Positions 62,401-64,000 of a stretch of 64,000 bases of DNA are shown piece by piece; within the stretch, counting starts at the first letter, position 1, and every line of letters begins with the position of its first letter. The position numbers and the translations under genes are program-made. The notes under the pieces were generated by a model that was not told where the DNA came from, did no database searches, and saw only the letters and a program-made list of their open reading frames with translations. Source of the DNA: Glandiceps talaboti (lineage: Eukaryota; Hemichordata; Enteropneusta; Spengelidae); assembly GCF_964340395.1 (NCBI RefSeq), contig NC_135550.1, forward strand, positions 2,219,501 to 2,283,500. The letters run 5' to 3'.

Positions 62401-62853
62401 ACCCCAGATTATACGAATGAAATGTACAAATATCAGACCCCAGATTATATGAATAGAATGTACAAATATCAGACCCCAGATTATACGAATGAAATGTACA
62501 AATTATAATACACATTCCTAATGTAAATGATGTACAGTAAACAAACCACCAAGTACATCTAGACCATGGTTTGAATTTCTTTGCTATAGGCTGTCCTCCA
62601 TGTAGACACTTTGACATTTACTTTACAATCAGGTATCTACACCAACTAATCTTTTGTCATTTATTTTCAGATATTGGGCAGCAAAAAGGTAGATGTGGAG
62701 CTAGCATTTGGATTTTCAATTGTCTTACCACAACAAAAAACACTGGATAAATTACAAAGTATCTGTTCATCAACAGGACATAACTACACCAAAATTATGG
62801 TCAGTATTGAGAAAATGATACTGTACAGTGTTCATGATAAGGGTCGTAAGAAG
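4994..62853 (+). CDS. KNTC1: KNTC1/ROD kinetochore protein, central part, 16 exons (gene incomplete at both ends)
   Basis: ROD is the large scaffold of the RZZ complex. It binds outer kinetochores in mitosis, recruits Spindly/dynein and MAD1-MAD2, and so serves the spindle checkpoint (family knowledge). Sixteen exons with GT-AG borders and compatible phases join without a stop: 4994-5137, 5292-5390, 8214-8317, 13036-13138, 16227-16364, 25914-26072, 27508-27651, 40813-40932, 41377-41444, 42882-42983, 43831-44000, 45465-45562, 46731-46956, 49475-49635, 50898-50996, 62671-62853. Their lengths sum to 2,118 bp, exactly 706 codons. Identification rests on remembered vertebrate KNTC1: an RDDPYxEW motif followed by an acidic EDGLVL stretch, then LLHK followed by VDVELAFG...VLPQ across the 11.7-kb last intron. 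The product looks alpha-helical and lacks a signal peptide or membrane segment, as expected for ROD. The start codon, the N-terminal beta-propeller and the C-terminus are outside the window. NBAS, a distant relative, is the main alternative but fits less well. Confidence 0.9.
5292..5390 (+). CDS. KNTC1: KNTC1 exon B
   Basis: The exon has 33 codons in phase 0/0, with acceptor TTGACAG and donor GTAAGT. It encodes DLIDRCGNMSSYCYEASWEA and continues to IKDPD. It is separated from exon A by a normal short intron of 154 bp, in contrast to the multi-kilobase introns that follow. Confidence 0.88.
5391..6540. other. Intron sequence, nothing recognised
   Basis: This is AT-rich, apparently unique intron between exon B and the dispersed repeat. 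I see no coding potential, RNA gene or repeat beyond a short C-run near 6,317. Confidence 0.6.
6541..8205 (+). mobile_element. Dispersed repeat of the TTAGCACAACTG/(TG)n family, copy 1
   Basis: The element begins near a TTTTTAGCAC hairpin, carries a (TG)n tract at 6,611-6,662 and a second at 7,450-7,500, and ends with ATTGGTGCTATTTT. It contains blocks such as CTGGACCGATT-like and CCATAGCAACAACCAAATGA that recur in the copy at 29,350-31,265. It holds a ~175-bp direct duplication (6,837-7,008 and 7,217-7,391). No protein of its own is visible, so the superfamily is unknown. Confidence 0.65.
6837..7391 (+). repeat. ~175-bp direct duplication, 380 bp apart
   Basis: Positions 6,837-7,008 and 7,217-7,391 are nearly identical, starting CTAGAAATGAAAGAT and ending at AAAACAGGTT. 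The duplication is internal to the dispersed repeat and includes its flanking microsatellite context. Confidence 0.85.
8214..8317 (+). CDS. KNTC1: KNTC1 exon C
   Basis: The exon has 34 codons plus two bases; its final AG joins the first A of the next exon as an Arg codon. The acceptor is TTGTTACAG and the donor AG/GTAACA. It encodes NFCQAVYSLMLKATVPWSDL and continues to FELDHP. A dispersed repeat ends within about 10 bp of the acceptor. Confidence 0.88.
8645..9000 (+). repeat. ~60-bp tandem repeat (about 6 units)
   Basis: The units contain AGACTGACAAGTCCCCTTATG followed by an ATTTTGTCAGTACTTGTC-like segment. They are more diverged than in the larger arrays. Confidence 0.85.
9477..9977 (+). 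repeat. ~41-bp minisatellite, left part
   Basis: The unit contains CTTAAAGGACTTGCTTTCTG and TGAAGTCCATTTAACT; about 12 units are present, alternating TGATCCCTTAAAGG and TTTTACTATAAAAG spacers. The array is interrupted by the TTAA-flanked element and continues at 12,390. Confidence 0.93.
9978..12389. mobile_element. TTAA-flanked DNA transposon with ~0.69-kb inverted terminal repeats
   Basis: The ends are AGGTGATTCAAAATGCTCAC and its reverse complement. Inverted arms run 9,978 to about 10,668 and about 11,708 to 12,389 with small indels. TTAA flanks both sides (9,974-9,977 and 12,390-12,393), and joining the flanks restores the array unit CCCTTAAAGGACTTGC. The TTAA target duplication fits piggyBac-type elements, but the ends are not the usual piggyBac CCC/CCT and no transposase is seen, so the family is inferred only loosely. 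The middle ~1 kb has no open frame of note. Confidence 0.85.
12390..12990 (+). repeat. ~41-bp minisatellite, right part
   Basis: This continues the array at 9,477-9,977 with ~15 units. Units grade from the TGATCCCTTAAAGG type to a TTTTACCATAAAAG type and finally a longer CCATATGATAAAAG type next to exon D. Confidence 0.92.
13036..13138 (+). CDS. KNTC1: KNTC1 exon D
   Basis: The exon is one base plus 34 codons, with acceptor TTTGTAG and donor TCT/GTAAGT. It encodes VKQLKECCQLVKLKTLLLKY and continues to VDESQAS. The donor is the first of a tandem series of GTAAGT-bearing 48-bp units that fill the downstream intron. Confidence 0.9.
13139..16145 (+). repeat. 48/52-bp minisatellite carrying GTAAGT donors (~62 units)
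   Basis: Units are GTAAGTAATAAGTCATACTT, AGAAATACGTAAAGTG, then TTGTCTATAAAT (48 bp) or a 52-bp variant ending CCACAAATAAAT or CGACAAATAAAT. The first unit starts exactly at the exon D donor. A higher-order period of 340 bp (one 52-bp unit plus six 48-bp units) is visible between 14,839, 15,179 and 15,519. Open frames of up to 241 codons on the minus strand and 216 on the plus strand are consequences of the 48-bp period. Confidence 0.96.
16227..16364 (+). CDS. KNTC1: KNTC1 exon E
   Basis: The exon has 46 codons in phase 0/0, with acceptor ATTTGTAG and donor CGG/GTAAGC. It encodes QLLTCILHKDMPSTMDDALQ and continues to YMFRLRYLLQHER. The helical repeat character fits the ROD alpha-solenoid. 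Confidence 0.92.
16390..16632 (+). mobile_element. Dispersed repeat with (TG)n tract, fragment
   Basis: The segment holds a (GT)n tract at about 16,450-16,498, then TTCAAACAAAATTTCATAG and a TGGCAAGAACTGTTTAGG block. Related blocks occur at 23,150-23,270 and, more diverged, at 9,290-9,450. The family is unclassified. Confidence 0.5.
16640..16869. mobile_element. Foldback (hairpin) element, ~230 bp
   Basis: CGAGTATAAAGTTGG at the left pairs with CCAACTTTATACTCG at the right. Inside, GATTCAGGTAGC pairs with GCTACCTGAATC, and ATATTGAGCGTC with a GACGCTCAATAT-like segment. The arms are ~75-80 bp with mismatches. No coding capacity is seen. Confidence 0.75.
16879..17982. mobile_element. Non-autonomous DNA transposon, 1.1 kb, 18-bp perfect inverted ends
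   Basis: The ends CTACAGTCTGGACATTCG and CGAATGTCCAGACTGTAG are perfect inverses. Direct flanks CTCTACA occur at 16,872-16,878 and 17,983-17,989; the duplication could be read as 7 or 8 bp because the next base also matches. The interior has only short frames. The end sequence and duplication size are compatible with hAT, but this is inference. Confidence 0.82.
18000..18180 (+). mobile_element. Dispersed repeat fragment, also at 23,640-23,800
   Basis: Blocks such as TTTTGTGTTTCCC, GCATTGGCTG..ACG and TTTAAGTGAT..ACTCACCAGAAA recur near 23,660-23,790. The copies are clearly diverged. Confidence 0.5.
18578..19295. mobile_element. Element with inverted arrays of a short subterminal repeat
   Basis: The left end starts AGGACAACTGCC and the right end finishes GGCAGTTGTCCT. 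Both ends carry tandem GGACAACTGCCCCC-type repeats in opposite orientation: ~5 at the left (with a long C-run at about 18,645-18,696) and ~11 at the right. The interior ~400 bp has no coding frame. I see no target duplication. Several short frames here are Gly/Cys- or Pro-rich artefacts. Confidence 0.72.
19838..21190 (+). repeat. 18-bp minisatellite with two alternating unit types
   Basis: The unit types are TATTCTAAGATAGTGMAG and TATTCTAGCTTRGTGMAG, mostly alternating as a 36-bp pair, with ~75 units. A 435-codon open frame (19,904-21,211) follows from the 18-bp period and is not considered a gene. The array is interrupted by a SINE and resumes at 21,557-21,612. Confidence 0.94.
21191..21556 (+). 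mobile_element. tRNA-derived SINE
   Basis: The head resembles a tRNA promoter, with an A box TGGGTGAATGG and a B box GGTTCGAGCCC. The body contains TTGGGCAAGATTTGAACCAC. The tail contains TAAAGCGCTTTGAGC and AAGCGCTAAATAAGAA, ending in an ATT microsatellite. The tail type is shared with L2/CR1-clade LINEs (family knowledge). It is inserted in the 18-bp array with no evident target duplication. Confidence 0.85.
21205..21259 (+). promoter_or_regulatory. RNA polymerase III internal promoter (A and B boxes) of the SINE
   Basis: The A box is at 21,205-21,215 (TGGGTGAATGG, close to TRGYNNARNGG). The B box is at 21,249-21,259 (GGTTCGAGCCC, matching GGTTCRANYCC except one position). The spacing is compatible with a tRNA-like type 2 promoter. 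I do not call a functional tRNA gene, because no complete cloverleaf is apparent. Confidence 0.7.
21557..21612 (+). repeat. Remainder of the 18-bp minisatellite after the SINE
   Basis: Three units (CTAGCTTGGTGTAGTATACT and so on) continue the array in phase beyond the SINE. They show that the SINE inserted into an existing array. Confidence 0.85.
22355..22880 (+). repeat. ~113-bp tandem repeat (about 4-5 diverged units)
   Basis: The units contain ACCTAGCTATGTCTGCC, GGGTCCTCCCCAGGTAGCTA and CAGACACCTGCCGGGTCCTC, with decreasing similarity towards the right end. The region is GC-richer than its surroundings. Confidence 0.8.
22980..23490 (+). repeat. ~145-bp direct duplication within a dispersed repeat
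   Basis: ATACCAAAGCGCACCTGTCC and the following ~140 bp at about 23,009-23,145 recur at about 23,353-23,487, up to GAAATGTTGTCTAAAGTGGT. The intervening piece contains GGTAATTAGGCTATATCT, which is also present at 21,624. Confidence 0.75.
24020..25913. other. Intron sequence, nothing recognised
   Basis: The stretch contains AT-rich unique-looking intron with an A/AAAG-rich tract at 25,083-25,125. The short frames have no recognisable homology or codon bias. Confidence 0.5.
25914..26072 (+). CDS. KNTC1: KNTC1 exon F
   Basis: The exon has 53 codons in phase 0/0, with acceptor CACCGACAG and donor GAG/GTTAGC. It encodes IPECIELLKSLASEDSVVYA followed by an acidic stretch, EEEEIDQCCEQDEDADCTE. It lies after a 9.5-kb repeat-filled intron. 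Confidence 0.9.
26130..27345 (+). repeat. ~31-bp minisatellite (about 38 units)
   Basis: The unit is ACCCCAAATATGACCTTTAT followed by CCATGACTTTAG, 31-32 bp with a 28-bp variant (CCATGACTAGATCCC). The whole array lies in the intron between exons F and G, starting ~60 bp after the donor. Confidence 0.93.
27508..27651 (+). CDS. KNTC1: KNTC1 exon G
   Basis: The exon has 48 codons in phase 0/0, with acceptor TTATTTCCAG and donor CAG/GTAGAC. It encodes DQHKEKLIAAVSGLAVTRFL and continues to DVGFIHKLQ. The next exon is 13.2 kb away, beyond a nest of transposons. Confidence 0.9.
28350..29345 (+). pseudogene. L2/CR1-like LINE ORF2, endonuclease-RT linker portion (broken)
   Basis: Frames across this stretch read DALDYHAPLW, PWIMDSIIKARKARMK and VKKSYYAGLVENS, and end with a NLPFL-like segment. 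These match the region before the reverse transcriptase in L2/CR1/Rex-type LINEs (family knowledge). Multiple stops and frameshifts are present, so it is inactive. It continues at 31,268 after a nested insertion. Confidence 0.75.
29346..31267 (+). mobile_element. Dispersed repeat of the TTAGCACAACTG/(TG)n family, copy 2, inside the LINE
   Basis: The repeat contains AGCACAACTGAACTGATAAGG, a (TG)n tract at 29,440-29,478, and CCATAGCATCAGCCAAATGA, and ends ATTGGCGCT. ATTTTTAG occurs on both sides (29,347-29,354 and 31,263-31,270 by eye), and joining the flanks restores the LINE reading PFLVKVLE. Part of that octamer may belong to the repeat, since copy 1 also starts with TTAG. A hAT-like element is inserted in it. 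Confidence 0.75.
29697..30920. mobile_element. Non-autonomous hAT-like element, 1.2 kb, 6-bp duplication GGGTAA
   Basis: The ends are CAGTGTTTCCTCTG and, reversed, CAGTGTTTCCGCTG. The target duplication is GGGTAA at 29,691-29,696 and 30,921-30,926. Copy 1 of the host repeat at about 7,700 reads TTAGGGGTAAGTAAATC without the insert and serves as an empty site. The interior has only short frames and no transposase. Confidence 0.88.
31268..31930 (+). pseudogene. L2/CR1-like LINE reverse transcriptase portion (broken)
   Basis: Degraded RT motifs are spread over three frames: VKVLECIV, an FDTVNHKLL-like motif, PHGSVLGPILFNVYTSPLG, and SSNFLCLNDDKTEFVIFSG. The catalytic FADD-type box region has decayed (around 31,710-31,745). 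Many stops are present. It continues at about 34,640 after nested insertions. Confidence 0.8.
32159..32381. mobile_element. Foldback element, 223 bp, with 9-bp duplication (8/9)
   Basis: CAATCTGATTAAAATCTG at the left pairs with CAGATTTTAATCAGATTG at the right. The hairpin continues inwards through GTGTAGATAGGCTA and TTTTGTCTTCCGG to a loop near CCTATCTCACC. The flanks TCACTTGTC (32,150-32,158) and TTACTTGTC (32,382-32,390) suggest a 9-bp duplication with one change. Confidence 0.82.
32562..34129. mobile_element. Non-autonomous hAT-like element, 1.6 kb, 6-bp duplication CAGACC
   Basis: CAGTGTTCTGCC at the left and GGCAGAACACTG at the right are perfect inverses. CAGACC directly abuts both ends (32,556-32,561 and 34,130-34,135). 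The interior is AT-rich without a transposase. It sits in the block that interrupts the LINE. Confidence 0.85.
34640..35720 (+). pseudogene. L2/CR1-like LINE ORF2 C-terminus and 3' tail (broken)
   Basis: Frames read HRIALVHKYLSRSATEQLVH, then (from 35,270) LYWLPVHEHIIYKILVITFK followed by SGPPYLSELVSLYVPGRTLR. This is the standard post-RT segment of L2/CR1/Rex elements. The 3' tail contains AAGCGGCTCTGATCAC and AGCCGCTATATAAATTAAG and ends in an ATT microsatellite. Stops and a deletion show that it is dead. Confidence 0.82.
35721..40200. other. Long intron segment without recognised genes
   Basis: This is the remainder of the G-H intron. The short frames show no family I recognise. Inverted ACCCTCAA-type motifs and TTCACAC-type motifs near 36,370-36,500 and 38,880-39,105 may mark a degenerate transposon. 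GC-richer patches (39,340-39,700) may be another repeat. I could not identify either. Confidence 0.45.
40228..40370. mobile_element. Foldback element, ~143 bp, with ~52-bp arms
   Basis: GCGATAAACCACCCCCTGGG at the left pairs with CCCAGGGGGTGGTTTATTGC at the right, and the pairing continues through GGTATACC and GGTTTTGACCAGTGAAC-type segments. The loop is near ATATGCACTCGCTATCGCTC. No coding capacity is seen. Confidence 0.82.
40813..40932 (+). CDS. KNTC1: KNTC1 exon H
   Basis: The exon has 40 codons in phase 0/0, with acceptor TTTGATTACAG and donor TTG/GTATGT. It encodes VEYNKFLSLEEYRDHTVREV and continues to LIAFFSGNLENSSQL. Confidence 0.9.
41377..41444 (+). CDS. KNTC1: KNTC1 exon I
   Basis: This short exon has 22 codons plus two bases. 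The acceptor is CAACGTAG and the donor AG/GTAAAA; the split Arg codon is completed by exon J. It encodes GVPKDPDRKSGNATKVGYNK. Confidence 0.85.
41690..42860 (+). repeat. 54-bp minisatellite (about 21 units)
   Basis: The unit contains CAAATTAATTTATTCATYAA, CCAAAGTCTGATGAGATAGG and AGGATTTACTGTGG. It lies in the I-J intron and runs to ~30 bp before the exon J acceptor. The 380-codon minus-strand frame (41,666-42,808) is a by-product of the 54-bp period. Confidence 0.95.
42882..42983 (+). CDS. KNTC1: KNTC1 exon J
   Basis: The exon is one base, 33 codons and two bases, with acceptor TTTGTTATAG and donor AA/GTGAGT. It encodes LAELLGISVDELKGQLAVQA and continues to TAIEKCK. The 54-bp array ends about 30 bp before its acceptor. 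Confidence 0.9.
43378..43735 (+). mobile_element. Older, diverged relative of the tRNA-derived SINE
   Basis: Blocks parallel the copy at 21,191: ATGATTTGAACCACAAGAG, a GTTAACCAAGCTGTATA block, GGGACCTGGTA, and a TAATAATTGTAAAACACTTTG tail. A (GTTT)n tract at about 43,441-43,480 and a 42-bp internal duplication (TGTTATGTTCTCAGTG) are secondary. The head is too decayed for a clear B box. Confidence 0.72.
43831..44000 (+). CDS. KNTC1: KNTC1 exon K
   Basis: The exon has 170 bp, with acceptor TTTCTTTACAG and donor ACAG/GTACAT. It encodes DLYELVPDEKTGAILYTVAH and continues to CQAAIICHT. The split Asp codon is completed by exon L. Confidence 0.92.
44819..45252. mobile_element. Inverted-repeat element, ~434 bp
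   Basis: Roughly 100-bp inverted arms pair ACCAACTTTATCTCTTAG with CTAAGAGATACAGTTGGT and continue through CTACTAGCAGCAAGTTTC and TATTGATCACAGT segments at ~88% by eye. The central ~230 bp is unique. No target duplication is clear. Confidence 0.8.
45358..45400 (+). repeat. Degenerate copy of the exon L acceptor and 5' exon part
   Basis: AGATCTACTAGCAGACAGTC followed by ACTACAAGACTAACA resembles the exon L start (AGATCTACTAGCTGACTGTC ... TACAAGACTAACA) with a ~10-bp deletion. It lies about 105 bp upstream of the real exon in the same orientation. Confidence 0.75.
45465..45562 (+). CDS. KNTC1: KNTC1 exon L
   Basis: The exon is two bases plus 32 codons, with acceptor TTTCTGTTAG and donor CAG/GTTTGT. 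It encodes LLADCQMLLNCTRLTDHVYQ and continues to NADCDIGIQ. A decayed copy of its first part lies about 105 bp upstream, at 45,358-45,400. Confidence 0.9.
45713..46083 (+). repeat. ~20-30-bp tandem repeat (CCACCCTGAAAGAAATCACC)
   Basis: Variable-length units combine CCTGAAAGAAATCACCCC with one to three CACCC steps; ~15 units are present. The array lies in the L-M intron. Confidence 0.92.
46430..46628. mobile_element. Inverted-repeat element, ~200 bp
   Basis: Left TTAATAACGAAGTAATTATA followed by ATCTATCCTACTGGACTTGC is mirrored at the right by GCAAGTCCAGTAGGATAGAT followed by a TTAAGTACTTTGTTATTAA segment. The arms are ~45 bp around a ~110-bp centre. Confidence 0.8.
46731..46956 (+). CDS. 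KNTC1: KNTC1 exon M (RDDPYYEW signature)
   Basis: This is the largest exon here, with 75 codons plus one base; the acceptor is ATATTAACAG and the donor GTAG/GTAAGT. It encodes RYHRDDPYYEWQFNDYYEED followed by GLVLDPSLAMP. In my recollection of vertebrate KNTC1 a nearly colinear RDDPYHEW...EDGIVL segment occurs, which is the strongest evidence for the family. A diverged copy of its 3' end seeds the array at 48,245. Confidence 0.93.
47170..47525 (+). repeat. ~75-bp tandem repeat (5 units)
   Basis: The unit contains CTTGATGTATGCCAAGGTGA, ATCACATGTATGGCCTGGC and GATTGATTTCGGTATGTTC. One unit is shortened. Confidence 0.9.
48245..49150 (+). repeat. ~67-bp minisatellite seeded by a copy of the exon M 3' end
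   Basis: The first segment (48,244-48,282) aligns with the last ~35 bases of exon M and its donor (AAGATAGT..T.TAGGAATG, then GCTRAACATGA, then TAGGTA) with ~6 mismatches. Tandem units of ~35 bp (first two) and then ~67 bp follow, ~12-13 in all. Each long unit has an acceptor-like CTTTTACAG, a ~29-bp segment, and TAG/GTA. Confidence 0.9.
49475..49635 (+). CDS. KNTC1: KNTC1 exon N
   Basis: The exon is two bases plus 53 codons, with acceptor TTATCAACAG and donor GCT/GTAAGT. It encodes EHDEDRGQNIIENVNHCSAN and continues to LAYTLKTILICLQYRASRTT. Its first bases (AACATGATG) resemble the last bases of exon M. Confidence 0.9.
49826..49890. repeat. Imperfect palindrome with TGACGTCA cores
   Basis: TGTGACGTCAAAGTATAGTA pairs with TACTATATTTTGACGTCACA around a CATACATTTCAT loop. 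The CRE-like TGACGTCA octamer is palindromic by itself; any regulatory role is speculative. Confidence 0.6.
50650..50796. mobile_element. Foldback element, ~147 bp, with ~55-bp arms
   Basis: AATCTCCCGGTATTTCTCAT followed by TCATGCTACGTCATCTCAGA pairs with TCTGAGATGACGTAGCACGA followed by ATGAGAAATACCGAAAGATT. It ends ~100 bp before the exon O acceptor. No coding capacity is seen. Confidence 0.85.
50898..50996 (+). CDS. KNTC1: KNTC1 exon O
   Basis: The exon has 33 codons in phase 0/0, with acceptor TCTCTACAG and donor AAA/GTAAGT. It encodes TPDSDTDLDDVMKLCITHSN and ends in SLNLLHK. The protein continues directly into exon P, so the 11.7-kb intron between them holds no further coding exon. Confidence 0.9.
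51042..55096 (+). repeat. 39-bp minisatellite (about 104 units)
   Basis: The unit is TACTGTAAATTTCAATCCAG then AGTCACCCATTATAATTAG, with variants CACT, GAATCA, TTCC and CATTTTAA. The array begins 45 bp after the exon O donor. A higher-order organisation of 14-15 units is visible: a CATTTTAATT doublet near 52,669 recurs 585 bp later, and a CCACAG variant at 54,060 recurs 546 bp later. Minus-strand frames of 311, 701 and 385 codons are period artefacts, broken where units lose 3 bp plus context (CCAGTCACC). Confidence 0.97.
55465..58980 (+). repeat. 36-bp minisatellite (about 98 units), left part
   Basis: The unit is AAATGTACAAATATCAGACC then CCAGATTATACGAATG, with ACC/ACCC-AACCC and ATACAA/ATACGA/ATATGA variants. 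A 576-bp (16-unit) higher-order block repeats: 55,753-56,220 corresponds to 56,329-56,796. The 1,159-codon plus frame and 1,212-codon minus frame are period artefacts. The array is split by the hAT element. Confidence 0.97.
58981..62002 (+). mobile_element. hAT transposon with near-complete transposase, 3.0 kb
   Basis: The ends CAGTGTTCGCGGT and ACCGCGAACACTG are perfect inverses. Flanking bases AGACAG (left) and AGACCC (right) share AGAC, so a 6-bp duplication with two changes is possible; a clean 8-bp hAT duplication is not present. Both flanks are units of the 36-bp array. Scattered matching subterminal motifs (GCGTTT, GTACG) lie inside both ends. Confidence 0.88.
59409..61608 (+). pseudogene. 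hAT-superfamily transposase, interrupted by one frameshift
   Basis: The first frame is 59,409-60,938. It has a Ser/Thr-rich N-terminus, a basic KRKRKQP stretch at ~67-73, a C-X2-C/H-X5-H zinc finger (Cys112, Cys115, His139, His145) of TTF/BED type, a first acidic box LVDET (Asp248), a second GSDGASVMTG (Asp313), and CVAHRLALA (341-349). The second frame, 60,814-61,608, ends with the C-terminal hATC dimerisation segment (SSVPCERGFS ... TTRRNRLG). Homology leaves frame 1 near MDVLPIINH and resumes in the other frame at CNLVFQREDVNL, so a single indel lies near 60,800-60,820. The overall type resembles the ZNF862-like group of hAT proteins. Apart from that lesion the coding region is open, suggesting a young insertion. 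It could also be a sequencing or assembly indel. Confidence 0.9.
62003..62508 (+). repeat. 36-bp minisatellite, right part (14 units)
   Basis: This is the same unit as 55,465-58,980. Right-hand units are mostly of one type (ACCCCAGATTATACGAATG), more homogeneous than most of the left array. Confidence 0.96.
62671..62853 (+). CDS. KNTC1: KNTC1 exon P (last exon seen)
   Basis: The exon has 61 codons in phase 0/0, with acceptor TTATTTTCAG and donor AAG/GTAAAA. It encodes ILGSKKVDVELAFGFSIVLP and continues to EKMILYSVHDKGRKK. Colinearity with vertebrate KNTC1 across the O-P junction (LLHK then VDLDLALG) supports the gene call. Confidence 0.92.
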
Positions 62854-62884
62854 GTAAAATCTAATGAGTTTCCCCATGTCATTT

Positions 62885-63195
62885 TACCTGGGTTTCCCCA
62901 TGTCATTTTACTTTGGTTTCACCCCTAGTGGCCAAGCTATACAATATTTTGTCTTTCCTTTTAACTATCACCCCTTGTGGCCAAGCTGTACAATATTTTG
63001 TCTTTCTTGTTGACTATCACCCCTTGTGGCCAAGCTGTATAATCTTTTGTCTTTCTTGTTGACTATCACCCCTTGTGGCCAAGCTGTACAATATTTTGTC
63101 TTTCTTGTTGACTATCACCCCTTGTGGCCAAGCTGTATAATCTTTTGTCTTTCTTGTTGACTATCACCCCTTGGGGCCAAGCTGTACAATATTTG
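62885..63195 (+). repeat. ~50-bp tandem repeat (6 units)
   Basis: The unit contains CTATCACCCCTTGTGGCCAA, GCTGTACAATATTTTG and TCTTTCTTGTTGA. The array begins ~30 bp after the exon P donor region. Confidence 0.9.
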
Positions 63196-63419
63196 TCTTT
63201 CCAATAACAAGAATATGGCATATTGTCATAGTCATTCTGTACAGACAAATACCCACCTTTTAGCTTACTTTTGGGTGTCCCTCTGCTTCCCCTTGTGTAA
63301 TTGCCAAGTAGATAAATTTGTGCTCACTGCACCCTGTGGGCCATCCCCTAGTGGTCACATGACCCTGACTAGCCAATCCCCAGTATTCCTTGGCAAATCA
63401 ATGAATTTCGTAGAATAGC

Positions 63420-63663
63420 TAAAGGACTCTGCGAGTTTTATCCTCTTGTGCCAAAATTGACACGAGTTATCTCCTAATAAGCGGTGGACACTTTGCTGAA
63501 TACCTCAGGATTTCAGCTAAATCGTTCCTTTTTATTCTCGTGTGTTGCGTCTACGCTTCGTGGACACCTTATTTTTCTCAAGTTCGTTGTCGCCTCATTT
63601 TGGTAAATCGGGCGCCATTGTTGTACTTGTATATTTTTTTTTAGCATTTGAACTTCCTTCACA
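63420..63663 (+). mobile_element. Probable retrotransposon leader/terminal region
   Basis: The region upstream of the Cys-rich ORF is GC-richer than surrounding intron and contains TTGTGCCAAAATTGACACGA and a TCCTAATAAGCGGTGGACAC segment. I infer that it is the 5' part of the same element; its left limit is not defined. Confidence 0.4.
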
Positions 63664-64000
63664 ATGTCGGATCAGTCTCCCATAAGTAAGTGTGGCCACC
63701 CCATCGTTGCGGGAGATGGCCATGATCTTTGTGCGGACTGCAGATCCTGTCGGCCCGACCAGACATGCGATTTCTGCAGTAACTGGACCGATCGTCAGTG
63801 GAAAAAGTTTTCAGAAAGACGTAGCGAGATCGATGACGTCATCCCTCAACGCGCGTCTTTGCTAGTCGAGCGGACTTCCTCTACGGTAAGTACTTCCAAA
63901 GAAGGTAAGTCCGTTTCTCCTTTTCAGGAAAACCGCCTTTTTCAAGGCGACAGTTTTACCTCCATTAGGGATCCTGGAGTGCCTGCGGTTGTCGCCGCAC
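63664..64000 (+). CDS. Gag-like Cys-rich ORF of a retrotransposon (partial, runs off the window)
   Basis: The frame is open from the ATG at 63,664 to the window end (112 codons). It begins MSDQSPISKCGHPIVAGDGH and continues to a CADCRSCRPDQTCDFCSNW cluster with six Cys in CxxC-type spacings. An N-terminal DGHxLCxxCRxxxC...CxxC arrangement is typical of the first ORF of DIRS- and some Ty3-like elements (recollection, family level). The codon composition is GC-richer than the KNTC1 exons. The reverse transcriptase and tyrosine recombinase or integrase that would settle the type lie outside the window. Confidence 0.6.
   Translation, partial: MSDQSPISKCGHPIVAGDGHDLCADCRSCRPDQTCDFCSNWTDRQWKKFSERRSEIDDVIPQRASLLVERTSSTVSTSKEGKSVSPFQENRLFQGDSFTSIRDPGVPAVVAA

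Noticed and set aside
4994-62853. NBAS instead of KNTC1
   Set aside because: NBAS shares a distant Sec39-like architecture, but the RDDPYYEW...EDGLVL and LLHK...VDVELAFG segments match my recollection of KNTC1.

Overview
This is animal (metazoan) genomic DNA from an AT-rich, intron-rich genome. The repeat content suggests a marine invertebrate, but I cannot name the species. One host gene runs through almost the whole window on the + strand. I recovered 16 consecutive exons between 4,994 and 62,853 with compatible phases. They join into 2,118 bp (706 codons) of uninterrupted reading frame. The protein is the central part of KNTC1/ROD, the large subunit of the RZZ (ROD-ZW10-Zwilch) kinetochore complex of the spindle checkpoint. 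The clearest landmarks are an exon reading RDDPYYEW (46,731-46,956) and the exon 50,898-50,996 / 62,671-62,853 junction (NLLHK joined to ILGSKKVDVELAFG), which follow my recollection of vertebrate KNTC1. The gene's 5' and 3' ends lie outside the window.

Coding exons are about 3% of the sequence. The introns are inflated by tandem arrays (roughly 23 kb, over a third of the window) and nested transposons. Major arrays: 50-bp units at 1-4,993; ~41-bp units split across 9,477-9,977 and 12,390-12,990; 48/52-bp units at 13,139-16,145; 18-bp units at 19,838-21,190; ~31-bp units at 26,130-27,345; 54-bp units at 41,690-42,860; ~67-bp units at 48,245-49,150; 39-bp units at 51,042-55,096; and 36-bp units at 55,465-58,980 plus 62,003-62,508. 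Because 54, 39, 36, 48 and 18 are multiples of three, these arrays produce very long open frames, sometimes on both strands. I treat these as artefacts, not genes.

Transposons: a hAT element with a two-frame transposase (58,981-62,002) sits inside the 36-bp array. Two non-autonomous hAT-like elements (29,697-30,920 and 32,562-34,129) have related CAGTGTT ends and 6-bp target duplications. A 2.4-kb TTAA-flanked element with ~0.69-kb inverted arms (9,978-12,389) is inserted in the ~41-bp array. A broken L2/CR1-like LINE spans about 28,350-35,720 and is interrupted by other elements. There are also a tRNA-derived SINE (21,191-21,556), an older relative (43,378-43,735), several small foldback elements, and the start of a retrotransposon with a Cys-rich ORF at the right edge (63,664-64,000).

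The most interesting pattern is that several intronic arrays look seeded from the gene's own splice junctions. The 50-bp unit carries a copy of the 3' splice site and first exon bases of the exon it precedes. The 48-bp unit carries the GTAAGT donor of the exon it follows. The ~67-bp array starts from a duplicated exon end. A degenerate copy of another exon's start lies about 105 bp upstream of that exon. This would place the true sites among dozens of near-identical decoys.
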